64,000 nt of DNA, from the NCBI RefSeq assembly GCF_010093025.1, contig NZ_CP048114.1, positions 3,100,001 to 3,164,000 of the forward strand, given 5' to 3'. Source of the stretch: Edaphobacter sp. 12200R-103 (GTDB lineage: Bacteria; Acidobacteriota; Terriglobia; Terriglobales; Acidobacteriaceae). The notes under the pieces were generated by a model. The model had not been told where the DNA came from and did no database searches. It saw nothing but the letters and a program-made list of their open reading frames with translations. A program made the translations under genes and the position numbers. Below are positions 8,488 through 16,789 of this stretch, piece by piece; within the stretch, counting starts at the first letter, position 1; each line of letters opens with the position of its first letter.

Positions 8488-9839
8488 TGCTGACGCTCAA
8501 AGATCCAGCCCAGGACCTCTGTGATCCGTTCATGGATTGGACGGGATTTCCACGCCGCCAGGGTTACCTTTGTGGATTGCGCGAGATCGGCCTCAAAATC
8601 GATCTTCAGCCGTGCGGCCAGCTCGCGATCGCGCACGGCCAGGTTGACCTCGTCGTTGATCCCGAAGGAACGGTTGTCGAAGTTGGTTGAGCCGACGATG
8701 CTCCATACGTGATCGACGCGGAGAATCTTGGCGTGCATCATCGCCGGTTCGTACTCGTAGATGTCTGCTCCAGCCTTGAGCAGCGGGCCATAGCCTCCAC
8801 GACTGGTGCTTCGGGTTAGAAAGTGATCGCTGCGCTCGCCCGGAACCAGGATACGGACCTGGACACCGCGCTCGACCGCAAGGCACAGCTCGCGCATCAG
8901 GCCCTTATCCGGCAGAAAGTAAGGCGTCGTGATGGAGATGCTGTGACGCGCTGACGCCAGCAGAAGCTGGAAGAGGACGCGGGCGCGGGTGGCGCCTCCG
9001 CCGGAGGGCGTGCTGTTGATGACCAGCGCCGAGGTCGGCTCAAGGCTCGAAAGCTCTGGAAAGTAGGCGCTTCCGATGAGCAGCTCCCCGATGGCTTCGA
9101 GCCAGTTTTCGGCAAAGGTTGCCTGCAGGTTCGCAACCGGCTCGCCCTCCACCCGCACCATGTCGTCGCGCCATGGTGCATGCCCGCGGACTCCCGTATA
9201 CCAGTGGTCGCCGATACCCGCACCGCCGATAAAGCCCACAAGACCGTCCACAATCAGCAGCTCGCGATGGGTTCGATGGTCCATCTGGGTAAGGCGATGC
9301 CACGCCGGGGTGTTATACCAGCAGATCTTTCCGCCTGCATCGAGAAGCGGCCGAAAGAAGGCTCGCGTGATGCCGGCGCTGCCGAAGGCATCCAGCAGCA
9401 CATTGACCTGCACCCCCGCTCTCGCTCGCTCGGCGAGAGCATCCAGATACAGTTGGCCAATCTGGCTTTTTTGGAAGATGTAGGCCTCGAGGTTGACACT
9501 TTGCTCTGCTTCCCGGATCGCGGCCAGCTCCGCCGGATAGAAGTTTTCTCCGTTGGTCAGCACCTCGAACCTCCCGGTGCGCTTTACGCTCGCATCCCCC
9601 AATGCTTCCAGCAGTCCAAGAAACTCCTCCGACTCGTTGGAGGGAAGCTCCTCTGAGCCGGTGATCTTGTACCTCGGCATAGGACCGAACAGGCCCGAGA
9701 GCAGGAAGAGCAGCAGGAGCAAGAGCGCAACACCGCCCAGCACAACGAGATGTGTGGGGAGAGTTACGGTCGCCAACAGCATCGGCACGGTTGCCATCTG
9801 CCCTTTCATCATCAGCAAGATGTCTCGCACGGCGTCCAC
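8484..9839 (-). CDS. Phospholipase D / cardiolipin synthase-like protein
   Basis: The 451-residue protein has an N-terminal membrane segment (about residues 30-52) and two PLD phosphatidyltransferase halves, as in ClsA/ClsB, which join phosphatidylglycerol units or exchange phospholipid head groups at the inner membrane. The second HKD motif is canonical (HAKILRVD, residues 369-376, followed by GSTNFDNRS). The first reads HRELLIVD (residues 191-198), so the motif Lys is replaced by Glu. The fold context after it (GFIGGAGIGDHW) is otherwise conserved. It is coupled to the downstream EEP gene by a 4-bp overlap. Whether the enzyme is active, or has shifted specificity, cannot be told from sequence. 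I withhold a cls symbol for that reason. Confidence 0.9.
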   Translation of the reverse strand: MDAVRDILLMMKGQMATVPMLLATVTLPTHLVVLGGVALLLLLLFLLSGLFGPMPRYKITGSEELPSNESEEFLGLLEALGDASVKRTGRFEVLTNGENFYPAELAAIREAEQSVNLEAYIFQKSQIGQLYLDALAERARAGVQVNVLLDAFGSAGITRAFFRPLLDAGGKICWYNTPAWHRLTQMDHRTHRELLIVDGLVGFIGGAGIGDHWYTGVRGHAPWRDDMVRVEGEPVANLQATFAENWLEAIGELLIGSAYFPELSSLEPTSALVINSTPSGGGATRARVLFQLLLASARHSISITTPYFLPDKGLMRELCLAVERGVQVRILVPGERSDHFLTRSTSRGGYGPLLKAGADIYEYEPAMMHAKILRVDHVWSIVGSTNFDNRSFGINDEVNLAVRDRELAARLKIDFEADLAQSTKVTLAAWKSRPIHERITEVLGWIFERQQ

Positions 9840-10030
9840 GGAGATGCTTTCTACCGCATCCGGGTTCGCGTTACGAAAACCAGAGGATTATAAGGCTCGC
9901 TTCTCAGCGGCCTTCCTCTATGGTGTATCCACAGATATCCTGAAATCCGTTTGCGGTCATCCGAAAGATGCGCATGATCGCGAACGCGTATGAACATGGT
10001 AGCTGGATACGCGCTCCTGCCTCCCCTGGA

Positions 10031-10168
10031 GGTGTCATCCTGAGCGGAGCTTCTCGCAGCTTTATCGCGAGAAGCGTCGTCGAAGGATCTGCGGTCTGCT
10101 GGCTCAGCCACCATCCCACACCGCAGATCCTTCGACTACGCGCTGCGCGCTTCGCTCAGGATGACACC
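10031..10168. repeat. Interspersed palindromic repeat, type A (GGATCTGCGGT family)
   Basis: The left arm is GGTGTCATCCTGAGCGGAGC, then an internal CTCGCAGC...GCGAGAAGC hairpin and TCGAAGGATCTGCGGT. The right arm mirrors this as ACCGCAGATCCTTCGACTAC and GCTTCGCTCAGGATGACACC. The whole unit could form a long cruciform or RNA hairpin. It occupies most of the gap of about 390 bp between the phospholipase gene and the ABC-F gene. The remaining 9840-10030 shows nothing I can identify. Confidence 0.88.
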
Positions 10169-10233
10169 TCAGGTAGCGCTCAATGTCCAACAAATCAGTT
10201 CAATCGTGCAAAGTTGATCTGCGGATATACCCT

Positions 10234-12204
10234 CTACGCCTGCTGTTCTTCGAGCGCCATCGCAAGCTCTTCCCACTCTGCCGTCAGAACGGCTTTGTCG
10301 TGGCGCAGGCGATCCAGGTCGGAGGCATCCTTCTGCGACTGCTCGGCTGAGACGAAGTTGCCCAGGCGCTCTTCTGCGGTTGCGATCGCCTGCTCCAGCC
10401 GAGGAATCTCCTCTTCGGCAAACTTCAGGCGATCTTCCATCTGCTTCAGCTTAATCGGATTCACGCGCTTGACCGGAGCCGCGGGCGCTGCGGCGACAGT
10501 GGGAACCGGCTCAACCGCTACCGGAGGCGGAGCAGGAACGGCCACGCTGAGACCACTGCTCAAAGACTCGCTTACCTTCTCCGGGCCGCCCTGCTTGCGC
10601 CACAGGTAATCCTCGTAGTTGCCCGGATAGATGTGGACACGACGGTCCTCCACCTCGAAGACCCGCGTCGCCAGGCCGTCAATAAAGTAGCGATCGTGCG
10701 AGACGAAGAGCACCGTTCCGGTGAAGTTGCGAATCGCATCCAGCAGAACGTCCTTGGCCCGCAGGTCGAGATGGTTGGTCGGCTCATCCAGCAGCAGCAT
10801 GTTCGAGGGCGAGACCAGCATCTTCGCCATGGCATAACGATTGCGCTCTCCGCCGGAGAGCACTCCCAGCTTCTTGAAGACATCGTCGCCGGAGAACATG
10901 AAGCATCCGAGCAGACTGCGCAGCTCTACCACAGGAACCTTCGGCGAGGCAGCGGCGATATCGTCCAGCATCTCGTTATTCGGATTCAGCACCTTGTACT
11001 GGTCCTGCGCGAAGAAGTCGACGATAGCGTTATGGCCGTAGCGGATGGTGCCGCCGGTGGGCGCCTCCTGCTCGCTGAGCATGCGGATCAGCGTCGATTT
11101 GCCAGCGCCGTTCGCACCGACCAGCGCAATGCGGTCGCCGCGCTCGATAGTGAAGTTCACGTTGTCGAGGATGGTCTTCTGGCCGCCGTCGGGTGTCGGG
11201 TACACCTTGGTCAGGTTCTCAACTTCGATCACCGTGCGGCCAGAAGCCGGTGGCTGAGGAATCGTGAAGTGGATCGTCGCCTCTTCTTCAGGAACCTCGA
11301 TGCGCTCGATCTTTTCCAGCTCCTTGATGCGCGACTGTACCTGCTTGGCCTTGGTCGCCTGGTAACGGAAGCGGTTGATGAAGGCCTCCAGCGCCTCAAT
11401 GCGATCGCGCTGGTTCTTGTAGGCGGCCATCAGGGTGGCGCGTCGCTCTTCCTTCTGGGTGACGTACTTCTCGTAGTTGCCGTGGTAGACGTGCATCCGC
11501 TTGTTCCACAGCTCGACGATCTTGTTGACCGTTACGTCGAGGAAGTAGCGATCGTGCGAGATCAGGATGAAGGCGTTCGGATAGTCGTGCAGATAATTTT
11601 CGAGCCAGTTGCGGCTCTCGAGATCCAGGTGATTGGTCGGCTCGTCCAGCAGCAGCAGCGAAGGCTTCTGGAGGAGAAGCTTCGCCAGCGCAATGCGCAT
11701 CTGCCAGCCGCCCGAGAACTCCTCGGTCTTGCGCTGCCAGTCTTCGCGGGTAAAGCCCAGTCCTCCCAGGACCGCGCCCACCTGCGCATCGAGCGTGTAG
11801 ATGTCGTGCACGTGAAGCTGATCGGCGATCTCGGAGTAGCGGTCGGCTGCAGTCGCATACTCCTTCGACTTCGGGTCCTTCTCGCTCATCACCGTCATCA
11901 GCTCGAGCGACTCTGCCTCGAGCGCGTGCAGGTGCTCGAAGACTGAGAGACATTCCTCAAAGACCGTCTTGCCCCGCATCGCGAGGCCGTCCTGAGGCAG
12001 ATACCCGATCGTCGTTCCCTTGACGCGTGTGATCTGGCCATAGTCGAGCGACTCGACTCCTGCGATCACCTTCAGCAGCGTCGATTTTCCCGTGCCGTTG
12101 CCACCCACAAGCGCCGTGCGCTCGTTGGGGGTAATCAGCCAGTTGATGTCTTCATAGAGGAGCTTTTGGCCGAATCGCTTGCCGGCCCCGATCAGTTGCA
12201 GCAT
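10234..12204 (-). CDS. ABC-F family ATP-binding protein (Uup/EttA type)
   Basis: The 656-residue protein has two ABC ATPase domains in one chain and no membrane segments, the hallmark of ABC-F proteins that act on ribosomes, not transport. Domain 1 has Walker A GGNGTGKSTLLK and signature FSGGWQMRIALAK. Domain 2 has GANGAGKSTLIR and LSGGERNRYAMAK. Each domain has a LLLDEPTNHLDL Walker B block. A basic linker of about 80 residues (the P-site tRNA interaction motif region) joins them. The C-terminal 110 residues contain a Pro/Ala-rich spacer and then a predicted coiled coil, resembling the Uup C-terminal domain. A role in ribosome rescue, translation fidelity or antibiotic protection is inferred from the family. 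It stands alone. Confidence 0.93.
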   Translation of the reverse strand: MLQLIGAGKRFGQKLLYEDINWLITPNERTALVGGNGTGKSTLLKVIAGVESLDYGQITRVKGTTIGYLPQDGLAMRGKTVFEECLSVFEHLHALEAESLELMTVMSEKDPKSKEYATAADRYSEIADQLHVHDIYTLDAQVGAVLGGLGFTREDWQRKTEEFSGGWQMRIALAKLLLQKPSLLLLDEPTNHLDLESRNWLENYLHDYPNAFILISHDRYFLDVTVNKIVELWNKRMHVYHGNYEKYVTQKEERRATLMAAYKNQRDRIEALEAFINRFRYQATKAKQVQSRIKELEKIERIEVPEEEATIHFTIPQPPASGRTVIEVENLTKVYPTPDGGQKTILDNVNFTIERGDRIALVGANGAGKSTLIRMLSEQEAPTGGTIRYGHNAIVDFFAQDQYKVLNPNNEMLDDIAAASPKVPVVELRSLLGCFMFSGDDVFKKLGVLSGGERNRYAMAKMLVSPSNMLLLDEPTNHLDLRAKDVLLDAIRNFTGTVLFVSHDRYFIDGLATRVFEVEDRRVHIYPGNYEDYLWRKQGGPEKVSESLSSGLSVAVPAPPPVAVEPVPTVAAAPAAPVKRVNPIKLKQMEDRLKFAEEEIPRLEQAIATAEERLGNFVSAEQSQKDASDLDRLRHDKAVLTAEWEELAMALEEQQA

Positions 12205-12393
12205 GCACTTCTATTTTCGCATCCTGAGCGCTGTCACAACTTTTTGACGAAGGCCTGACAGCTCCCTGACACCTCTTTTGTCCCGATCCAATAGGTTGGA
12301 TTCAGTCTTCTTGCGACAGTGTTTCTCCCGGCCTGCTCTTGCGAACTTCTCCTGAAACAAGGCTCCGGGTTGGACACAAAAAGGAGCTTGCTC

Positions 12394-12621
12394 ATGAACC
12401 GCATCCTGAACCAGATAACAACAGGCATCCTGCAACAGGCAGCGTCGAGGCGCTCCGAAACGACAGCTCCAGTAAAGCTTTATCTACCGATGGAATATGG
12501 GAGCTGGATTGCGAACACCTCCGTCGGTAACAGTGATGGCCCGGCGGCGGAATATCCCGCATCGGAGCTCTACTTTTCGCCGGGTCTAACGAGGGGACGG
12601 GTGGACTCTTCGGGGATCTGA
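12394..12621 (+). CDS. Small orphan protein, 75 residues
   Basis: I do not recognise this protein. The ATG at 12394 is preceded by a good AAGGAG ribosome-binding site 8 bases away, and a rho-independent terminator lies 57 bp after the stop. Together these suggest a real monocistronic gene. The product starts MNRILNQITTGILQQAASRR and then has a polar region rich in Ser, Gly, Pro, Tyr and acidic residues. There is no signal peptide, Cys cluster or membrane segment. The ABC-F gene is divergent on the left. Function unknown. Confidence 0.55.
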   Translation: MNRILNQITTGILQQAASRRSETTAPVKLYLPMEYGSWIANTSVGNSDGPAAEYPASELYFSPGLTRGRVDSSGI

Positions 12622-12677
12622 ATCAGATACCCCGCGGAGCTGATACAGGGCGACTAGCAGTACCCCTTTGCTCGGAT

Positions 12678-12722
12678 GAGGAGCTGTGACTGCATTCCGA
12701 ATCACAGTTCCTCATTTTTTTT
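12678..12722 (+). terminator. Rho-independent terminator
   Basis: GAGGAGCTGTGA pairs with TCACAGTTCCTC (12 bp with one G-U pair) around a 12-base loop. An A and eight T follow at 12714-12722. It serves the small orphan ORF ending at 12621. Confidence 0.85.
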
Positions 12723-12847
12723 CCTTCTTCCCTCTTCCTCATTTTTTCCCCTCGTAGCCGATTTCATCGCTTTCGTTCTCCCCGGACAGGGTTTCCGAAG
12801 AGAGACAACGGCAGAGCCCCTCTGCTACTGTCAAAGATGAGAGCTTG

Positions 12848-13183
12848 ATGCCAGGTCAGTCCCAACTCTTTCCGGACCACGAACCCACTGTGTTGCCCCC
12901 ACCTCCCGGCGATCCTGTTGAACCGAGACATGCCGCGGCTCCTGTCTGGCTGCAGCGGCTTTCGCTCTTCGTGCTGGTGCTCTTCTGCGTGTACCTGGGC
13001 ATTCTGGTAATGCTGCTGCCGTGGTGGACCAGGGTGTGGGATCAGAACCTCTACATTCAGTCGCATCCTGCTCTCGCTGCGGTTCTGCACAACGGGGCCG
13101 TGCGCGGCATCATCTCCGGACTGGGGCTGCTGGATATATGGATTGGCATCTCTGAGGCCGTTCACTACCGCGACTACCGCTGA
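12848..13183 (+). CDS. Small two-helix membrane protein
   Basis: This 111-residue protein is unrecognised as a family but is clearly membrane-embedded. A Pro-rich, polar N-terminus of about 35 residues precedes one hydrophobic helix (about LSLFVLVLFCVYLGILVML, ending in PWW) and a second weaker one (GIISGLGLLDIWIGISEAV) near the C-terminus. I take the ATG at 12848 over the TTG one codon earlier. It is followed 30 bp downstream by the LOG-family gene on the same strand and may be co-transcribed with it. Function unknown. Confidence 0.7.
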   Translation: MPGQSQLFPDHEPTVLPPPPGDPVEPRHAAAPVWLQRLSLFVLVLFCVYLGILVMLLPWWTRVWDQNLYIQSHPALAAVLHNGAVRGIISGLGLLDIWIGISEAVHYRDYR

Positions 13184-13213
13184 CATACTTCCCTGCAGGC
13201 AACGAGGATTTCG

Positions 13214-14248
13214 ATGGCACTTGACGAAAAGAATTCGCAGACAGCAACCCCGGCAACCCCCGAAGCTCCTGAGCCGCTGGAGATTGCTCCACTGGCGTAT
13301 GAAAACCCGGACTTCATCAACTCCCCCGATGCCCGCATTCTCCGCATCATGTCCGAGTACCAGGAACCGCTCAGCCGTTTTCGTCGCGAGCGCATCCAGG
13401 ACACCATCGTCTTCTTCGGCTCGGCGCGCTTTCGCGCTCTCGACGTCGCCGCCGCCAACTTCGAGTTGCTGGCCAACACCGGCTCGCGCGAGGCTGCAGC
13501 CGAACAGCCCGCTCGGCTCGAAGAGATCGAGCACGGCAAAGCCACCGGCGCACGGCTGCGGCTGGCCGGCGCCGCTATCGAGATGGCCGCCTACTACGAG
13601 GACGCCCGCATCCTCGCCAACATGCTCGCCACCTGGGCGAAGTCTCTTCCCGGCCCGCGCCACCGCTTCGTCATAACCTCCGGCGGAGGCCCCGGAATCA
13701 TGGAGGCGGCCAACCGCGGAGCCTACGAGGCCGGCGCCAAGACCATCGGGCTCAACATCAAGCTTCCCTTCGAGCAGCAGCCCAACCCCTACATCACTCC
13801 CTCGCTCAACTTCGACTTCCACTACTTCTTCATGCGCAAGTACTGGCTGGTGTATCTGGCCAAGGCGCTGGTCATCTTCCCCGGCGGCTTCGGAACGCTG
13901 GACGAGATGTTTGAGATCCTCACCCTGGCCCAGACCCACAAGCTGGCCAAGAAGATCCCGGTGGTGATCTACGGCACACCCTACTGGAAGAGCGTGATGA
14001 ATCTCGATGTGCTGGCGGAGAAGGGTGCGATCGCGCACGCCGACCTCAGCCTGTTCCGGTTTGCAGATACCCCCGAAGACGCCTTCGAGATCCTGAAAGA
14101 GGAGCTGACGAAGAACCACCTGGATTCGGACTACGAGAAGGCTCTGCAGGAACGGGCGCGCCGCGCCGCTGGAGCACAGGAGGTTCCCCACGATCCTGCT
14201 CCGACCGCGCAGGACATCCTGGGCCCGGACATCGCATCGACCCGGTAG
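13214..14248 (+). CDS. LOG family / TIGR00730-type Rossmann-fold protein
   Basis: The 344-residue product contains the nucleotide-binding signature of the LOG/lysine-decarboxylase-like family: SGGGPGIMEAANRGA and PGGFGTLDEMFE. In characterised members these residues bind AMP and cut the N-glycosidic bond of cytokinin-riboside monophosphates or nucleotides such as AMP. The family domain spans roughly residues 130-300. The first 130 residues form an extended helical N-terminal region, as in the longer bacterial members. The C-terminal tail is polar. It follows a small membrane-protein gene by 30 bp. The biological substrate is not predictable, though nucleoside-5-monophosphate phosphoribohydrolase activity is the best guess. 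Confidence 0.9.
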   Translation: MALDEKNSQTATPATPEAPEPLEIAPLAYENPDFINSPDARILRIMSEYQEPLSRFRRERIQDTIVFFGSARFRALDVAAANFELLANTGSREAAAEQPARLEEIEHGKATGARLRLAGAAIEMAAYYEDARILANMLATWAKSLPGPRHRFVITSGGGPGIMEAANRGAYEAGAKTIGLNIKLPFEQQPNPYITPSLNFDFHYFFMRKYWLVYLAKALVIFPGGFGTLDEMFEILTLAQTHKLAKKIPVVIYGTPYWKSVMNLDVLAEKGAIAHADLSLFRFADTPEDAFEILKEELTKNHLDSDYEKALQERARRAAGAQEVPHDPAPTAQDILGPDIASTR

Positions 14249-14306
14249 TTGCTGTTGCTTTCGTTTCGGCGGGTGGTTGAGGCGTTATTCGTCTCCCATA
14301 ACGATC

Positions 14307-14460
14307 GTGTCATCCCGACCGGAGCGCAGCGGAGTGGAGGGACCCCCGCATTTTGCCCGGACAGTCACGGTGTCTCAAGCAGGGCAATCATACCAACCAG
14401 CATCCCGGAATGCGGGGGGTTCTCCACTTCGCGCTGCGCGTCTCCGGTCGAAATGACACC
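14307..14460. repeat. Interspersed palindromic repeat, type B
   Basis: The left arm GTGTCATCCCGACCGGAGCG...GGACCCCCGCATTTTG is mirrored by CGGAATGCGGGGGGTTCTCC...CGGTCGAAATGACACC on the right. It lies in the 470-bp gap between the LOG-family gene and the M64 peptidase gene. The rest of that gap holds a short palindrome (14641-14663) and nothing else I can name. Confidence 0.85.
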
Positions 14461-14640
14461 TCTTTTGGAAGGGCGAGCGGTATGGTGCTCCGCGAATGGC
14501 ACTTCTTTGAAGGTAGAAGACAGATTCCATTCGACTTCGCTCAGGGCAACCCATTCTCTTTCCTTCATAGACACGCATGCTGCTGAAAGATGCGTAATGC
14601 GAGGTTGAAAAAATGTGCTATCGTTCTTTCCCTGCTCTAC

Positions 14641-14663
14641 CTCGAACGGAAATTTCGTTCGAG
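14641..14663. promoter_or_regulatory. Perfect inverted repeat upstream of the M64 peptidase
   Basis: CTCGAACG and CGTTCGAG form an exact 8-bp inverted repeat around GAAATTT, about 55 bp before the proposed start codon at 14719. There is no T tract, so it is unlikely to be a terminator. It could be a regulator-binding site or a 5' leader hairpin. Confidence 0.5.
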
Positions 14664-14718
14664 TCTCCCCGCGGGTGCGGTTCGGCTAAGCTTCGAAATT
14701 CAAGCTGAGAGGTCGACG

Positions 14719-16779
14719 ATGCCTGATTCAGTGACGCAGGTCCTCAGTTCCGGTCCCGTTGGCGCCAAAGTCAACATAGCCGTCATGGGCGATGGCTTCG
14801 CCGCCGGCGACCAGACTCTCTACAACAACAAGGTCCAGGAGTTTCTCCTTGATGGCGTCTTCGGCCACGACTACTTCTACGAAGACAAACAGGCCTTCAA
14901 CATCTTCCGCGTCAATCTGATCTCCGTCGACTCCGGCGTAAGCACCCGCCAGTACGACGAGCACGGAACCCCGGACGACCCTTCCGACGACACCATCACC
15001 AGCACAACCCTGAGGAACACGGCCCTTGGCTACATCTTCAGCGGGTCCTGGGCGCACTGCTGGCTCGAGGGAGGCGCCAACACCTCGACGCTGGTCAACA
15101 ACGCTCTGAACAAGTGGGTGCCGGACTACAACCTGGTCGTCATCTTCCTCAATAACCCCAACTACGGGGGATGTGGAGGCGGCGGGTTCCAGGTGGTGCC
15201 GCTCGGAATCGACTGGCATGTCCTGGCGCACGAGTTCGGACACGGATTGGGCGCACTCGCCGATGAGTACTGCACCAGCAAGGTCTACTCCGGCGGCGAG
15301 CCCGGCAACGTGGATGTCACAATCAACACGAATCGCAACACGCTCAAGTGGAAAAACTTCGTTGCGCCGACGACCCCCATTCCGACCGGCATCGGCAACT
15401 GTGCGGGCTACACGCAAGGCACACGTCCGGCGGACTGGGACGACACCCAGAGCGTCGGCCTCTTCGAAGGCGGTGGAACCAACGGCACCGGCATGTATCG
15501 GCCGGTCATCAACTGCCGCATGCGCAGCAATACCCCGGAGTACTGCCCCGTCTGCTACACGCAGATGAAGCGCATCAACGACGCCAAGACCGAACACACC
15601 TTCCTCGACTGCCATACCGGCGACTTCAATGGCGACGGCAAGGACGACCTGCTGATCCACACCAACAACTCCATCCAGATCTTCCGCTCGAACGGAAGCC
15701 AGATGGACATCGTCTTCAGCGCTGTCGCGATCGTTCCCGGCTCGTGGCAGTTCACTGCGGGCGATCAGTTCTACATCGGAGACTTCAACGGAGACGGCAA
15801 GAAGGAAGTTGTCGTCTACAACTCGACCAACTGGATCATGCCGTATCTCGGCCTGCTTGCCGACGACGGCGCGAATGGCCTGCGGCTCATCGCCCGCTAC
15901 GACGGCTCCATGCCGGGCTGGCAGTTCTCAAAGGACGACAGGTTCTTTGTCGGCGACTTCGACGGCGACCATAAGCAGGACCTGTTCGTCTTCAACGGAA
16001 CCAACTGGGCCATCCCGTACCTCGGAATGCTGCACTCGACGGGAACCGGATTCCAGGTCATTCACCGCTATGACGCCAACATGCCAGGCTGGCAGATGAC
16101 CAAGGGAGACCAGTTCTACACGGGAGACTTCAACGGAGACGGCAAATGCGATCTGTTCGTCTTCAATGGATCGAACTGGGTCTATCCCTACCTGGGGATG
16201 CTCTCGTCCAACGGCTCCAGCCTGTCGATGGCGCATCGTTACGATAACGTCCTTCCGTCGTGGCAGATGACCAAGGGCGATCGCTTCTATCCGGCGGACT
16301 CCAACGGCGACGGCAAGGTCGATCTCTATGTCTTCAACGGAGATAACTGGAGTATTGCGTACCTCGGCATGCTTCAGTCGACCGGGTCGGGTCTGAACAT
16401 GGCGCATCGTTACGATGGAAGCGTGCCGGGCTGGCAAATGCGCAAACACGACCAGTTCTGGGTGGGCGACGTCACCGGAGACAGGAAGCAGGATCTCTTC
16501 GTCTATAACTGCAACGACTGGGCGACGCAGTATCTCGGCAGTATGATTTCCAGCGGTTCCGCGTTGTCCGCAACCTGGTCGGCAGACTGGGTGGGAGAGT
16601 GGAACCTTGGCACCGTCGACCGGTTTGAGCCCTGTAACTACGAGGGCGGCAAGGCGCATCGCGATCTGGTTGTGCACAACCACGACTGGCTGGGCCTTAT
16701 CCGCTCCACTCCAACCATGCAGCTGCAGAAGATCTACTACCGGTTTATTCACAACTATCGGTATGGAAGAAACTGGTAA
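14719..16779 (+). CDS. M64-type metallopeptidase with C-terminal VCBS/FG-GAP repeats
   Basis: The N-terminal half (residues 1 to about 295) looks like the IgA-peptidase M64 family. It has the zinc motif HEFGHGLGALADEY at about residues 171-184 (HExxH with a downstream L-x-DEY). From about residue 300 the chain is a series of roughly 57-residue repeats, each with a DFNGDGKxDLxVFN calcium-binding loop and a PYLGML strand, typical of FG-GAP/VCBS beta-propeller blades used for adhesion. The start at 14719 has GAGAGGT upstream. It gives 686 residues and no signal peptide. An in-frame ATG at 14590 adds 43 residues with only a weak hydrophobic run. An unknown proline-rich protein follows 10 bp downstream, so they are likely co-expressed. 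Confidence 0.88.
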   Translation: MPDSVTQVLSSGPVGAKVNIAVMGDGFAAGDQTLYNNKVQEFLLDGVFGHDYFYEDKQAFNIFRVNLISVDSGVSTRQYDEHGTPDDPSDDTITSTTLRNTALGYIFSGSWAHCWLEGGANTSTLVNNALNKWVPDYNLVVIFLNNPNYGGCGGGGFQVVPLGIDWHVLAHEFGHGLGALADEYCTSKVYSGGEPGNVDVTINTNRNTLKWKNFVAPTTPIPTGIGNCAGYTQGTRPADWDDTQSVGLFEGGGTNGTGMYRPVINCRMRSNTPEYCPVCYTQMKRINDAKTEHTFLDCHTGDFNGDGKDDLLIHTNNSIQIFRSNGSQMDIVFSAVAIVPGSWQFTAGDQFYIGDFNGDGKKEVVVYNSTNWIMPYLGLLADDGANGLRLIARYDGSMPGWQFSKDDRFFVGDFDGDHKQDLFVFNGTNWAIPYLGMLHSTGTGFQVIHRYDANMPGWQMTKGDQFYTGDFNGDGKCDLFVFNGSNWVYPYLGMLSSNGSSLSMAHRYDNVLPSWQMTKGDRFYPADSNGDGKVDLYVFNGDNWSIAYLGMLQSTGSGLNMAHRYDGSVPGWQMRKHDQFWVGDVTGDRKQDLFVYNCNDWATQYLGSMISSGSALSATWSADWVGEWNLGTVDRFEPCNYEGGKAHRDLVVHNHDWLGLIRSTPTMQLQKIYYRFIHNYRYGRNW

Positions 16780-16789
16780 GGAGAATCCG

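Noticed and set aside
9918..9930. DnaA-box-like sequence TATCCACAG, with another at 43779
   Set aside because: Single imperfect matches with no cluster or AT-rich unwinding region, expected by chance in 64 kb.
12764..14191. 475-codon minus-strand open frame opposite the LOG-family gene
   Set aside because: The plus strand carries convincing LOG motifs in the same place; the antisense product has no recognisable features.
14590..14718. Upstream extension of the M64 peptidase as a signal peptide
   Set aside because: The hydrophobic run is only about 10 residues and is followed by charged residues. The ATG at 14719 has a better ribosome site, so I used that start.
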